Source: Lachnospiraceae bacterium
GTDB taxonomy: Bacteria > Bacillota > Clostridia > Lachnospirales > Lachnospiraceae
Assembly: GCA_009774175.1 (NCBI GenBank)
Contig: VSNG01000023.1
Location: forward strand, 1 to 64,000
Direction: 5' to 3'
Length of the DNA: 64,000 nucleotides
Shown here: piece after piece, positions 45,501 through 53,216 of the stretch
How the letters are laid out: the number at the start of each line of letters is the position of its first letter
How positions within the stretch are numbered: position 1 is the stretch's first letter
The notes under the pieces: model-generated
The model's database searches: none
What the model saw: only the letters and a program-made list of their open reading frames with translations
Told to the model about the DNA's origin: nothing
Translations under genes and position numbers: made by a program

Positions 45501-46129
45501 TTGACATATCCTGCCGACAATGCCTGTGCAAAATTGTACATGGCACGAGAAGCCTCGTTTGCATTCGCACCCGAAATAGCAGCCTCGTTTGACACGCCCT
45601 GAATAGCCATAACAGCATCTTCAAGTTTAACACCTGCATTTGTAAACTTGCCGATGTTGGATGTCATATCAGCAAACGAATAAATTGTTTTATCCGCATA
45701 TGTATTCAGCTCATTCAAATAACCGTTGACTTCTTCCAGAGAAGCTCCGGTACTCATCATGATTGTCTGAATCGAACCCATTTTCAGTTCGTATTCTTCA
45801 AATCCCTGAGAGATTGGTTCTATAGTAAGCGAATGAAGCATTTGCTTTCCGGTATTGATAATCGAATTCGTGATGTTCGCAAGGGCAGTCACAGCCATGA
45901 CTTCAAATGCAGAAAATTTAGCATGGACAGTCTCAACAGCACTGGTAAGACCGGACATATTGCAATTCTTGGCTGCGGAATTCACATTCTCCAAGCCTTT
46001 CGCTGCGCCATCCAGGTTCAGGCTGCGTTTGAGTTTATCAAGCGTGGAAAGACTGGTCTGAACATTCTGCTCAAACTGCTTGTTGTCAAACCGCATCTCG
46101 ACAACTCTTTCATCAACTGTCTTGCTCAT
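39515..46129 (-). CDS. Tape measure protein
   Basis: 2204 residues, the largest gene here. The N-terminus has the phage tape-measure domain (NKQFEQNVQTSLSTLDKLK, ISQGFEEYELKMGSIQTIM). Three families of internal repeats follow: ~55-residue hydrophobic units (SWEQIAKGLV, residues ~740-1160), ~60-residue units (PNSGGVVGFFAGENDM, ~1440-1760) and ~40-residue units (IAGVKAQDMNSRNTFTNIIS, ~1870-2010). At ~1.5 A per residue it predicts a tail near 330 nm. Overlaps both neighbours by 4 bp. Confidence 0.93.
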   Translation of the reverse strand: MSKTVDERVVEMRFDNKQFEQNVQTSLSTLDKLKRSLNLDGAAKGLENVNSAAKNCNMSGLTSAVETVHAKFSAFEVMAVTALANITNSIINTGKQMLHSLTIEPISQGFEEYELKMGSIQTIMMSTGASLEEVNGYLNELNTYADKTIYSFADMTSNIGKFTNAGVKLEDAVMAIQGVSNEAAISGANANEASRAMYNFAQALSAGYVKLIDWKSIENANMATVEFKTQLLEAAVAAGTVEKTADGMYRVLTENNQGSTMDDAIDATKNFNDSLQYQWMTTEVLVNTLRDYADETTDIGKRAFAAAQDVKTFTQLMDTLKEAVGSGWAMTWEILFGDFEEAKTLWTSLSTSIGGFIDAQSDARNSMLKGWKDMGGRTALIEAAKNAFEGLASVIKPVTEGFREIFPPMTAEKLFNITNALKEFTSHLKLSDSASANLKSTFKGIFAILDIGKQAFSALFKAISPLFGGLDNLGGGILKVTGGFGDWLVNLDEVIKKNDLFNKAVQGAIEFVKRAGEEFKSFAKSIQEKFNLPSLDEIKQSLRDFLILIKEKIQLPGLELIHTTLERIHERMSQVGESAGNMKSGVLNAVNALGDALSKCKFIEVLQTIWKLVTSFAKGIVNTLGDMISSLVDKLGNADFNGFIDMLNGLIAGGIGVGIMGFVKDLKDGFDGVGDILENVTGILDSVRGCFEAYQQQLKAGTLLKIASAIAILAGSIVVISLIDSEKLSASLGAITVLFGELIASMAAFNKLGGFSGKGSTNLIVFAAAVLVLSNAVKKMADLSWGELAEGLVSVGVLLAELDAFMATAKFSKGSMTTATGMVIMAAAIKILASVASDMADLSWEQMAKGLVGVGVLLAEIDIFLNTAKFSGKAMTTATGIVILSAALKILASVCKDFGQMEWREIGKGLTSVGALLLEVAAFTKLTGNAKHVISSGLALIEIAAAMKIFASTMSDFSKFSWEQIAKGLVSMGGALAEVAIATKLMPKNMVGIGTGLVIVAASLEIVADALGKMGGFTWEQIAKGLVTMGLALAELAIGLNLMKGTLGGSAAMLVAASALAILTPVLSILGAMSWESIAKGLVSIAGAFTVLGIAGAVLTPLVPTILGLSGAFALIGVGVLAIGAGLLAAGMGLSALAVGFTALAAAGTAGATAIVASLTVIITGVAGLIPVVIQKIGEGLITLCKVIAAGAPSIGEAVKAVVLSLVNVLVECVPAIADGALALLDGVLAALVAYTPSIVDSIFQFLIGVLEGIARNLPGLIKAAIDVLMSFFSGIADALNGIDVDVLLKGIVGIGLLSGIMIALSAAASLVPGAMAGVLGMGVVIAELALVLAAIGGLAQIPGLSWLIGEGGKLLQGIGTAIGQFIGGIVGGFMSGVSSQFPQIGADLSAFMTNIQPFIDGASKIEPSMMDGVKALAETILILTAADILQGLTSWLTGGSSLADFATQLVPFGNAMKDFSVAIAGMDAGIVANAATAGKTLAEMAATLPNSGGVVGFFAGENDMEEFGKQLIPFGKAMMDFSIAVKGLDADAVTKASIAGKAMAEMATTIPNSGGVVGFFAGENDMDKFGEQLVPFGEAMMDFSIAVKGLDADAIVNSATAGKALIELANTVPNSGGVVGFFTGENDMDLFGEQLVPFGEAMKAYSDAISGIDVEAITNSATAGKSLVELANTLPNTGGVVSWFTGDNDIGAFGESLVLFGENFSQYSDYMKNVDAGIVTATTNAASSIVELQKSLPKEGGWFSDDKTLADFGADMSSFGSYFSSYYAYISGIDTGLLASVITQTNRLVDMAKGMAELDTSGMSSFGTALTTLGETGVTGFVNAFNNAESKVATAASNMLTAFINAANAKQTTLTSTFTTLAQAAITGINAKQAEFQVAGSALMIKFIAGVKAQDMNSRNTFTNIISGCLTAIRNKYFEFQSVGTQTMIKFIGGVKLQDVNARNTFTNIISGCLTAIRNKYPEFESAGQQCMIKFIAGVRSKDADVKNAFTSSLGGAVSGIKDYYNQFYSAGSYLVDGFANGISENTYKAEAKSRAMASAAADAAKKELDEHSPSKVGYRIGDFFGVAFVNAIGAYASKAYTAGSGMAEAAKTGLSNAVSKIRDFISGDIDVQPTIRPVLDLSNVESGAGRLNALFSRTQAMSISAGMEQRRTADVQNGGTSPNTGNSFSFTQNNYSPKSLSRVEIYRQTNNQFSAFERMVKA

Positions 46130-46503
46130 AGCTTAGTAACCTCCCTCCATGCTTCATTTGCGATTTTGTCAAAAATAGGCTGGATAGCAGGATTGATGTA
46201 ATCTCGACCCTGTACCCAGCCGCCGTTTCGAGTTCCATGTCCGTACTGCAAAATGATGGCAATAGGAACTCCATTTTGAATATTTGAATTGTAGAATGAG
46301 ATTGTCACAGACCCATTCTTGTTTTTGATCTCATAAGACCATGAACTGGCAGTTTTACCAGAATCGACAGGTGTTGCAGACGCAAGGGCGGCTACTCCCT
46401 CTCGACCATACTTATCAAGGTCTCCAAGTTTAACGACTTCTTTTGCCCTTTCCAAGTACCTTGTCAGCTTAGAGAAGTCGCCCTTTTGTCTGAACGTTAT
46501 CAT
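46126..46503 (-). CDS. HK97 gp10-like phage protein
   Basis: 125 residues with the gp10 / minor tail pattern (YGREGVAALASATPVDSGKTASSWSYEI ... GWVQGRDYINPAI). Normally this head-tail joining protein lies with the connectors; here it is next to the tape measure and endolysin. It overlaps the tape measure gene by 4 bp. An atypical position but a recognisable sequence. Confidence 0.75.
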   Translation of the reverse strand: MITFRQKGDFSKLTRYLERAKEVVKLGDLDKYGREGVAALASATPVDSGKTASSWSYEIKNKNGSVTISFYNSNIQNGVPIAIILQYGHGTRNGGWVQGRDYINPAIQPIFDKIANEAWREVTKL

Positions 46504-46516
46504 ATGAAATTCTCCT

Positions 46517-48079
46517 TTACATAAGCGCGTTTACGCGGCTCTGAACCGCGGAGTAATCGTAGCCGGCCTTTGTCAACCGGCTTTTCCGATCTTCATCAAC
46601 GCCCCATTTCCCCTGTATGACCTCACGAGCCACTGCGTCAACCGACTTTTGGGAAACAGGAACAAGAGCATTCACCCGTCCCTGAACTTCGGAGTAATTG
46701 TATCCGGCTCTGGCCAGCGCCTCTTTACGAGCATCTCCGTTACCCCATTTTCCAGCAATTACTTCCTTCGCAATTTCATCCACGGATTTCTTAGGCGTAC
46801 CGGCATTTCCGGAAAGAATAGCATTTACACGCCCCTGAACCTCTGTGTAATTGTATCCGGCTGCGGTAAGAGCATTCTTACGAGCGTCTCCGTTGCCCCA
46901 AGCGCCCTGAATTACTTCATTGGCGATTTCATCGATCGGTTTCTTCGTTACCGGAGTAACCGTAGAAGAACCGTCGACAGCATACTTCGGGCGGGCAAAT
47001 CCGCGGATATACCCCCAGCCGACATTGATTGTCCGGCGGTCAACCTTTTCACCCTTGTTCCCCTCAATGCACACGATAGTATCGCCATATACCTGTTCCA
47101 CATAACCGATATGATCCGCATGTCCATCATTGGGCTGCGTAGGATCATCCCAGTTAAACAGGATTACATCACCAACCTCAGGCTTCACAGAACCGTCCTC
47201 GATCCAGATACCTTTTTCTTTGAAGATTTCGATGTGTTTCTCACATCCAACTTCAGTTCCGATCAGATCAACAGCTCCTGCCTTAATAGCACAGGCGGAT
47301 ACAAACGCATCGCACCATTCATCAGATGTCTGTATCGCATAACCGCGAGCAAGCGGTTTATGAGAATTGTAGGTATCCAAAATCTCTTTGAATTTTCCAT
47401 TTGCTTCCGAATATCCAAGCCAGCCACGTGCAACATCCAGCACCGAGTTTGCTGTTACACCCGCTTCAACAGTGCCGTTCTCGATCACAAAGTAATAATT
47501 CATATCAACATTGCCGCTGATTCCGGGGACGCTACCCTTACTGCTGTACTGATGGAAAGAACACGGATAATCCGCGTCTCCACTCCAATCGGCAAGCCAC
47601 TTGATGTATTTTTCCAACAGATCATGATCATACCAATTCCGGTAGTAATCAATGTTGAAATAAACACCCGCCTTATAACCAAGAGATTCAACAGTTTCAC
47701 AGAACGCCTTGGTATGTGCATTACATTCCGCCTTTCCAAGCGTCACACCAGAAGCCTTTGCTTTTGTAACCGTGTCATACTCAAAGTCGAAGAACACGAT
47801 TGTGTCCTTACCAAGTCCGGATTTCTGAATGTTTTCGACACAGACCCGTGCTTCCTGCTTTGCCTGTTCAACATTGAGTGCATAAGAAAAGTGGTACACA
47901 CCCATAATGGCGAGCCCCACTTCTTTGCACTTCCGTACATTTTCAAAGAATCTGGAATCTACTGTCTGTCTGTAACCCTCTCTGAGAATTACAAACTCGA
48001 TCCCGCTATTCTTAATCTGCCCGGCATCGATATTTCCCTGCCATACAGATATATCAATTCCTTTCTTTTTTGCAGACAT
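46517..48079 (-). CDS. Endolysin: GH25 muramidase, CHAP/NlpC-type domain, three Cpl-7 repeats
   Basis: 520 residues. A GH25 domain comes first (KGIDISVWQGN, FFDFEYD catalytic acids, GISGNVDMNYY). It is followed by a cysteine peptidase/amidase domain (DEWCDAFVSACA, GHADHIGYVEQ) and three Cpl-7 type wall-binding repeats (residues ~380-520, each with GNGDARK or equivalent and GYNYSEVQGRVNAL). Start at 48079 has GGGG upstream. It lies between the tail chaperone and gp10/tape measure genes, not next to the holin. Confidence 0.92.
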   Translation of the reverse strand: MSAKKKGIDISVWQGNIDAGQIKNSGIEFVILREGYRQTVDSRFFENVRKCKEVGLAIMGVYHFSYALNVEQAKQEARVCVENIQKSGLGKDTIVFFDFEYDTVTKAKASGVTLGKAECNAHTKAFCETVESLGYKAGVYFNIDYYRNWYDHDLLEKYIKWLADWSGDADYPCSFHQYSSKGSVPGISGNVDMNYYFVIENGTVEAGVTANSVLDVARGWLGYSEANGKFKEILDTYNSHKPLARGYAIQTSDEWCDAFVSACAIKAGAVDLIGTEVGCEKHIEIFKEKGIWIEDGSVKPEVGDVILFNWDDPTQPNDGHADHIGYVEQVYGDTIVCIEGNKGEKVDRRTINVGWGYIRGFARPKYAVDGSSTVTPVTKKPIDEIANEVIQGAWGNGDARKNALTAAGYNYTEVQGRVNAILSGNAGTPKKSVDEIAKEVIAGKWGNGDARKEALARAGYNYSEVQGRVNALVPVSQKSVDAVAREVIQGKWGVDEDRKSRLTKAGYDYSAVQSRVNALM

Positions 48080-48084
48080 TAAAA

Positions 48085-48630
48085 TCACCCCTTACTATGT
48101 AATTGTTTTTTACGCATCTCATTTAAAGCGGTGTTCCGCCTCATAATCTCCTTCATACTTTTCTTTTTAGGTGGCGAATTCTTGATGTTACACACCTTTA
48201 TTAAAGTAAGAAGCCTGTTGAGATGCCATTTTTGACACTCAAATGGTATGTTTAATGCAATCATCCAGTAATAAATAATCTCCGCAGTAACCTGCTCTCG
48301 ATTAGTCTTTGTGTTCTTATCATCCGAAAATCGTGTTGCAGTCATCGGAGCATCAATGTACTGGTTGATTAAATCAATATTTGCAATGGTGAGATAGTTG
48401 TAGACTTCTGGATTAACGTTCTGCGTGAGTGTCATACACTTCACATAATCCAAAGTTTCCTCAAACGTTTTAGCCTGTCTTGTCAAAAAAGGCTTACACC
48501 ACTTTGATTCCCATTTTGAAAGAGAGACAAGGGAATGCTCCAGTTGCAATGTCTGCTCTTTCGGATAGATGAATACCTGATTTACTTCATCCCATTGCTC
48601 CTCTCCAGCCGGTATTGTAATCCGTAGCAT
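48085..48630 (-). CDS. Tail assembly protein downstream of chaperone
   Basis: 181 residues, helical, with several aromatic and charged stretches (VFIYPKEQTLQLEHSLVSLS, WHLNRLLTLIKVC, ending with a Lys-rich tail). By position it corresponds to the second tail chaperone (gpT-like). It is separated from the gpG-like gene by 27 bp, so no frameshift joins them. Confidence 0.6.
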   Translation of the reverse strand: MLRITIPAGEEQWDEVNQVFIYPKEQTLQLEHSLVSLSKWESKWCKPFLTRQAKTFEETLDYVKCMTLTQNVNPEVYNYLTIANIDLINQYIDAPMTATRFSDDKNTKTNREQVTAEIIYYWMIALNIPFECQKWHLNRLLTLIKVCNIKNSPPKKKSMKEIMRRNTALNEMRKKQLHSKG

Positions 48631-48657
48631 CCCTCGAACCTCCCGTAATTTTCTGTT

Positions 48658-49056
48658 TTAATTCGTAACCGGAGCCAAAGTCGGCTGTGCTGCAGGCTTC
48701 TCGTTCGGAACGATCCCGTTCACAAACTTGGCCGCCGCATCGGCATCTGTCGCCAGTTTCATGAAAAGCTGAGAGTACGCCTCAGTCTCCGAGAAAGCTT
48801 TGGACAGTTCCGGAGATTTGATAAACTGCCGTCCATCCGGACTCTTCTGACCATAAGATTTGAGAATGATTTCCTTAAAGATCTTGATAATTGCCGGCGT
48901 ATCCTGAGCCGCCACGATCTTCCGAATCATTTCAGAAAGTCCACCGGACGTACTCATCTCCATCTCCATAGCCTCAGCCTTAGACAGATGGAAATAATGA
49001 TCTTCGGTTCTCTCGACACCATTGTAGTCTGTAAATTTGATAGTTTCTTTTAACAT
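48658..49056 (-). CDS. Tail assembly chaperone (gpG-like)
   Basis: 132 residues with the pattern LKETIKFTDYNGVERTEDHYF, then helical SKAEAMEMEMSTSGGL and a Pro/Ala-rich tail. Start at 49056 has GGAG 8 nt upstream. Position directly after the tail tube gene supports the call. Confidence 0.7.
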   Translation of the reverse strand: MLKETIKFTDYNGVERTEDHYFHLSKAEAMEMEMSTSGGLSEMIRKIVAAQDTPAIIKIFKEIILKSYGQKSPDGRQFIKSPELSKAFSETEAYSQLFMKLATDADAAAKFVNGIVPNEKPAAQPTLAPVTN

Positions 49057-49149
49057 TTTGTTTTCTCCTTTCAATAATAAAAAGAGGAGCCGCCAGCCTC
49101 AACTGAATACGACTCCCCCCTGATTTCTGACTATGTGAAATTGTGCAAA

Positions 49150-49845
49150 TTAACCCGATACTTCGGGAGTCGCCGCCATAACACCAACGAGCGCAATGAC
49201 TTCATCCGGCAAAGGCAGATGAGCCTCGGTGTCATCCCCACCGTACAGAATCTTCTCCAGTTCAGCCAGCTTCTCAGCATCGGTCTCGGTGGAATTCACC
49301 ACCAGTGTCGAAAGCGGTTTCAGCTTCTTGCCATCAACCACGGTAGACACCTCAACCGGTGTACTGCTGACCTCCCAAGACATCGTGCCGGCTTCCGGAC
49401 TATCGTTGATCGTGCTGTGAGACCCCTCAGAAGGAGACGCCAGACATCCGTATACCAAATGCAGCTTATAGCCGTAATCGGTACCCTCGGTATCGTTTCC
49501 GATCAAAGACCTGTAGCAGAAACCAAACGGCTTCCTGTTCTGCTGTCCGGCATATACACCCGGAGCCACCTCCTTGGAGCCATCGCACTCAGCAAATGCT
49601 TTCGGATACATATATGCCTCGATCGTAGCAGCATACTCTTCCTCGCTCATAAGGTTTGCATAAACCTTATTGTCAGCATATAATTTTGTAGGCTCTGCGC
49701 CGGACGGACTGTCATTCACATTTGTCAATCCGTTCCACGCAACACCTTTAGGGTACTGTCCCTTGGAATCCTGAAGATACAGGACACCTTTATCCACGCC
49801 GGTTTCATAAAGTTTTTCGCCGACCTGATCCCAAACAAGTTTCAT
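49150..49845 (-). CDS. Major tail tube protein
   Basis: 231 residues, beta-rich, of the phage tail-tube type (LVWDQVGEKLYETGVDKGVL, AFAECDGSKEVAPGVYAGQQ, FGFCYRSLIGNDTEGTDYGYKL). Polymerises as the tail tube. It is followed by the chaperone pair, as expected. Confidence 0.85.
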   Translation of the reverse strand: MKLVWDQVGEKLYETGVDKGVLYLQDSKGQYPKGVAWNGLTNVNDSPSGAEPTKLYADNKVYANLMSEEEYAATIEAYMYPKAFAECDGSKEVAPGVYAGQQNRKPFGFCYRSLIGNDTEGTDYGYKLHLVYGCLASPSEGSHSTINDSPEAGTMSWEVSSTPVEVSTVVDGKKLKPLSTLVVNSTETDAEKLAELEKILYGGDDTEAHLPLPDEVIALVGVMAATPEVSG

Positions 49846-49860
49846 AGATTTGTTCCTCCT

Positions 49861-50175
49861 TTAATAGAATAGTGTAAAAACGTAATGGTTCAGATTGTCT
49901 TTCTGGTATGGTCTGTTAAACTTGCAGTTCGGCAACGCGGAAACCTTACCGACAATCTCGCTATCCGGGTTTTTATCGATTACCGTCACCGAATACCTCC
50001 GATGAGATAAATAAACCCCGTCGTTTGCATACTGGTTGTCGATATCATCGAGACCGTATACAATGGCGGGGTAATTCATCTTTATTGATTCCGGTGGCTG
50101 GAAATAAACATTTCTGCTTCCAAGGATAGTACACAATATTTCATGCAGCTCAAGTCGCCGCTCCGTTGTCGTCAT
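49861..50175 (-). CDS. Tail terminator-like small protein
   Basis: 104-residue protein (MTTTERRLELHEILC..., YFQPPESIKMNYPAIVYGLD, RRYSVTVIDKNPDSEIV). By position between head connectors and the tail tube it is a tail completion/terminator protein. ATG at 50175 with GGGGG upstream is preferred over the GTG at 50184. Confidence 0.6.
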   Translation of the reverse strand: MTTTERRLELHEILCTILGSRNVYFQPPESIKMNYPAIVYGLDDIDNQYANDGVYLSHRRYSVTVIDKNPDSEIVGKVSALPNCKFNRPYQKDNLNHYVFTLFY

Positions 50176-50482
50176 TGTATACACCCCCTATCGTCAGAAT
50201 TAGCCTTGGATACTGAACTTCGACATTGGAAATCTTCCACTTTGCTCCCATAAATCCGACATAGCGCATCGAATGGAAATTTTCATTGGCAAATGGATCT
50301 GCGACTATGCTGATTTCATTCGCAACGCTTATATCATCATTAAGCGTTTCGGAGCTTTGAAGCCGACGAGTATTCCGAATCAAATCACCGTAATACGGAC
50401 GCTCGGTAATCTGCTCTTCCCAAACGCCGGGTCTCGTTTCCACCGTTACAGCATAGCCTATCGGTCCATAAAATTTAGCCAT
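50150..50482 (-). CDS. Head-tail connector / head closure-like protein
   Basis: 110 residues (MAKFYGPIGYAVTVETRPGVW, YYGDLIRNTRRLQSSETLND, FHSMRYVGFMGAKWKISNVE). It follows the capsid gene by 18 bp and overlaps the tail terminator gene, fitting a head completion protein. It shares its 19-nt translation start region with the capsid fusion gene. Confidence 0.65.
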   Translation of the reverse strand: MAKFYGPIGYAVTVETRPGVWEEQITERPYYGDLIRNTRRLQSSETLNDDISVANEISIVADPFANENFHSMRYVGFMGAKWKISNVEVQYPRLILTIGGVYNDDNGAAT

Positions 50483-50500
50483 TTTGAATTTTTCCTCCAA

Positions 50501-52360
50501 TTAACCCGCAACTGTCGGAGCAACATCCTCTTCCAGAGCAATAGCAGACATAACACGAGTATTGGCACCGGAAGTACGGGTCTCCAGAAGGCTCTTCTGC
50601 TGATTAAAGTCAATGTCGAAATCGGTGAAGTGAGTAATCTCCCCACCCTTGGTTGCGCCAAGAGAATAGTCGGCCAGATTGTACATCAGACCAAGCAGCT
50701 TCTTTGTTTTTCCGTCAGAAGTAGTACGAGTCTTGCCCTCGAACTGCTCGGCAGTGATGATCTCTCCAACGTCCAGAGCTGCTGCCAGTTCAGTAACATT
50801 GTGGTAGATGCGGCGGCCATTCAGATCACGAGCCAGCAGCATCACATTACGCAGATGAGGCGTGCAGTAGAAATCAGGAGTACCGGTACCTTTGTACTGT
50901 TCGCGGGCATACAGAAGAGCCTGAATAACAGCCTCGGCATAAATGTAGTTCTCGCCAAAGTTTGCGCCGGTATTGCTGCCCTGAAGTTCGTTCCTTGCGG
51001 CGGCAATGTCCACATCGGCATGAATCGTATACAACTCGTCATCTGTCCAAACAGGACGAATCTTATCAGGATAAATCTTTCCTTCGGCACCGTCCTCGCG
51101 GCTGTCGCCGAGCATGATCGCTGTAGCAAGTTCCTCATTCAGATTCATGCGGTCAATACCATAAAGATACGCAACCACATCAAAATCCGTGATGTCCACA
51201 ATATCATCCCGGTCAATCTTGGACTTCACATAAACGGTCTGAGGATCTGTCGTCCGGTGAAGCAGCTTGAAATTACCGATATATTTCTTTTCCTTACCTT
51301 TAACATATCCCTGTGCACGCAGAGCATCGATGTTACGAATGTCCGCCTGACGGGTACGGATACGGGAGATAGGACTCTTATGAACCTTGGAAAGCACCTT
51401 TGCAATCCAGCCCTGATCGGTAGTCAGCAGTTCCGGAGCGCCGGGACGCACATCTTTGTACTCAGGAAACAGAACATCGATCTTGTCAATACCGTGAGCC
51501 AGAAAATCATCGAAATCCTCAATGCCACTGTGGGACAGAGTGTCCTTATTTTCCTCGAAATAAATCTTGAGAGCGTTCTTGAAGCTCCCAACACTGGTGG
51601 TCTGAGCCAGAGCAATAATGCCCTCCTGATCTGCATGACTCAGGAAAACATTGTTCTGCGCCACGCCCTTGTCAAAAACATTATGTTTCATAGTTTCTTC
51701 TCCTCCTTTAGAATCGTCATTGTCGTCTTTCTTATCTTCAGGCTCACTTGATTCTCCAAGAGCCATTCCGATCACCGCTAAAACCGCATCCTGCTCTTCT
51801 TCGTCGAGTTTTCCGCGAATACGCTCAAAAACATCGCCGATCGTTTCATCCTCCGGCTTTTTCTCTTCAGCCGGCTTATCACTGGGTTTATCCTCTTCAT
51901 CGGAATGATAAAGCATGATGTTCTCGTTGTAGTTGATGATCATCGCGTCTTCAACCTCGACGCCATGGCTCATAACAGTATCGATATAAGCTCCCGGGTT
52001 TGCCCCGGCAAGAACAAGGCTGAGTTCACGAATAATACCATGAACAACGTCATGTCCCATCTGCTTGAGCTGGTTTGCACAAATGGACAGGGACGAAACA
52101 TCACCATGCTGAACCAGTTTCTTAGCCGTCTGTCCCGATTCCGTATCATTGAATGTGCAATAGGCATACACACCCTCTTCCCTGTTCTCCAGAAGTGCAT
52201 GGCCAAGCACGTTATCCTGCGAATTATGCTGATGGTTCCAAACCAGACTAACTGTTTCTCCATCCTGCTGCTTAAAAGCATTCTTCCGGATAATTCGTCC
52301 ATCGGCGCACTGCAAATCATTTCTCGTGGCCCAGCCACTGAAATCGTATTTCTTCGCCAT
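50501..52360 (-). CDS. Prohead protease fused to major capsid protein
   Basis: 619 residues. Residues 1-150 form an HK97-type prohead protease (SLVWNHQHNSQDNVLGHAL with a probable catalytic His; DVSSLSICANQL with the Ser; RELSLVLAGANPGAYI). An acidic linker (~155-223) leads to the HK97-fold capsid (M224 onward, KHNVFDKGVAQNNVF, later IRTRQADIRNIDALRAQGYVKG, FTDFDIDFNQQKSLLETR). An internal ATG at 51691 with GGAGG 10 nt upstream could make free capsid (396 residues). Confidence 0.88.
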   Translation of the reverse strand: MAKKYDFSGWATRNDLQCADGRIIRKNAFKQQDGETVSLVWNHQHNSQDNVLGHALLENREEGVYAYCTFNDTESGQTAKKLVQHGDVSSLSICANQLKQMGHDVVHGIIRELSLVLAGANPGAYIDTVMSHGVEVEDAMIINYNENIMLYHSDEEDKPSDKPAEEKKPEDETIGDVFERIRGKLDEEEQDAVLAVIGMALGESSEPEDKKDDNDDSKGGEETMKHNVFDKGVAQNNVFLSHADQEGIIALAQTTSVGSFKNALKIYFEENKDTLSHSGIEDFDDFLAHGIDKIDVLFPEYKDVRPGAPELLTTDQGWIAKVLSKVHKSPISRIRTRQADIRNIDALRAQGYVKGKEKKYIGNFKLLHRTTDPQTVYVKSKIDRDDIVDITDFDVVAYLYGIDRMNLNEELATAIMLGDSREDGAEGKIYPDKIRPVWTDDELYTIHADVDIAAARNELQGSNTGANFGENYIYAEAVIQALLYAREQYKGTGTPDFYCTPHLRNVMLLARDLNGRRIYHNVTELAAALDVGEIITAEQFEGKTRTTSDGKTKKLLGLMYNLADYSLGATKGGEITHFTDFDIDFNQQKSLLETRTSGANTRVMSAIALEEDVAPTVAG

Positions 52361-52376
52361 TTTGAATTTTTCCTCC

Positions 52377-53216
52377 TTATTTCTTTTTCTTCCTCGACTT
52401 ACGTTTGCTTACTTTCTTATACTCAGACGCGATCTTGTCATACTCCCTCTGATAGATTTCTTCATAGGAAGAATCCAAAGATTCTTTAGCTGCCTTGTAC
52501 GCTTCTCTTGCTGCCGCAATAGCCGATTTCAATTCAGCACTGACTTGAGCTCTTTCAGCAGAGGCATTTGCAGAGTTCGCTGCTTTATCTTCTCGCGTCT
52601 CATCGCTAACCTTCTGCTTGCGAGACTGAGCATCCGTTCTTACTGATGCCTTATCAGATTGGGAGTCCTCACTGAGTTTTGACTTGTCAGATTTTAAACT
52701 GGATCGAAGCTTAGCAATCTTCTCATTTCGTTCAGCCAATCTCTCCGCTCGCTCTGCTTTGGGTAAGCCCTTCGGAATCTCCACAGCCATGAGCTTTTCA
52801 ATTTCAGCATTTGTTTTGGATTCCATCTGTTCTCTTCTCTTGGCAGCGTTTTTCTCAACATCTTCCAAGTCCGATTTTTTCTCAGACTCAATCCGTTCTT
52901 TTCTACTGGCAGCGCGTTTTGTCAACGCCTCATTCAGTTCTTTCAAACGAGAAGAAATCTGTTTCCGAGTTTCAGAAGCCCGCTCCCTAAGATTGGTAGT
53001 AGTCTGTTTCTGCTTTTCCTTTTCAGCATCAACTTTTTCCTTCTTCTCGGTCTTGATTTCGTTTTTGGTGTAAGCCCAAACTTTCTTTCCCTCGTCGGAC
53101 AATTTCTGAACCGAACGTCTTCCTTTCAATTCTCGCGTCTTCATATAATACTCGTGAGCCTTAACCGGGTCGTAATACGGAGAAGCATAATGCCGGATAT
53201 ATTCATTACCCATCAT
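52377..53216 (-). CDS. Coiled-coil phage protein, possible scaffold
   Basis: About 279 residues. The N-terminus has the motif IRHYASPYYDPVKAHEYYM. The rest is a highly charged, Glu/Lys/Arg-rich coiled coil (EKKEKVDAEKEKQKQ, KKSDLEDVEKNAAKRREQME) with a Ser/Arg-Lys-rich end. Position between portal and capsid protease suits an assembly scaffold or inner virion protein. Start chosen at 53216 (AGGAGG 6 nt upstream). Confidence 0.6.
   Translation of the reverse strand: MMGNEYIRHYASPYYDPVKAHEYYMKTRELKGRRSVQKLSDEGKKVWAYTKNEIKTEKKEKVDAEKEKQKQTTTNLRERASETRKQISSRLKELNEALTKRAASRKERIESEKKSDLEDVEKNAAKRREQMESKTNAEIEKLMAVEIPKGLPKAERAERLAERNEKIAKLRSSLKSDKSKLSEDSQSDKASVRTDAQSRKQKVSDETREDKAANSANASAERAQVSAELKSAIAAAREAYKAAKESLDSSYEEIYQREYDKIASEYKKVSKRKSRKKKK

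Noticed and set aside
46649..48082. Long plus-strand ORF opposite the endolysin
   Set aside because: The minus strand encodes clear GH25, peptidase and Cpl-7 domains; the opposite frame has no recognisable domain or start signal and runs against the operon.
48085..49056. Programmed frameshift between the two tail chaperone genes
   Set aside because: The genes are separated by 27 bp after a stop and the second has its own start; no overlap or slippery site is seen.
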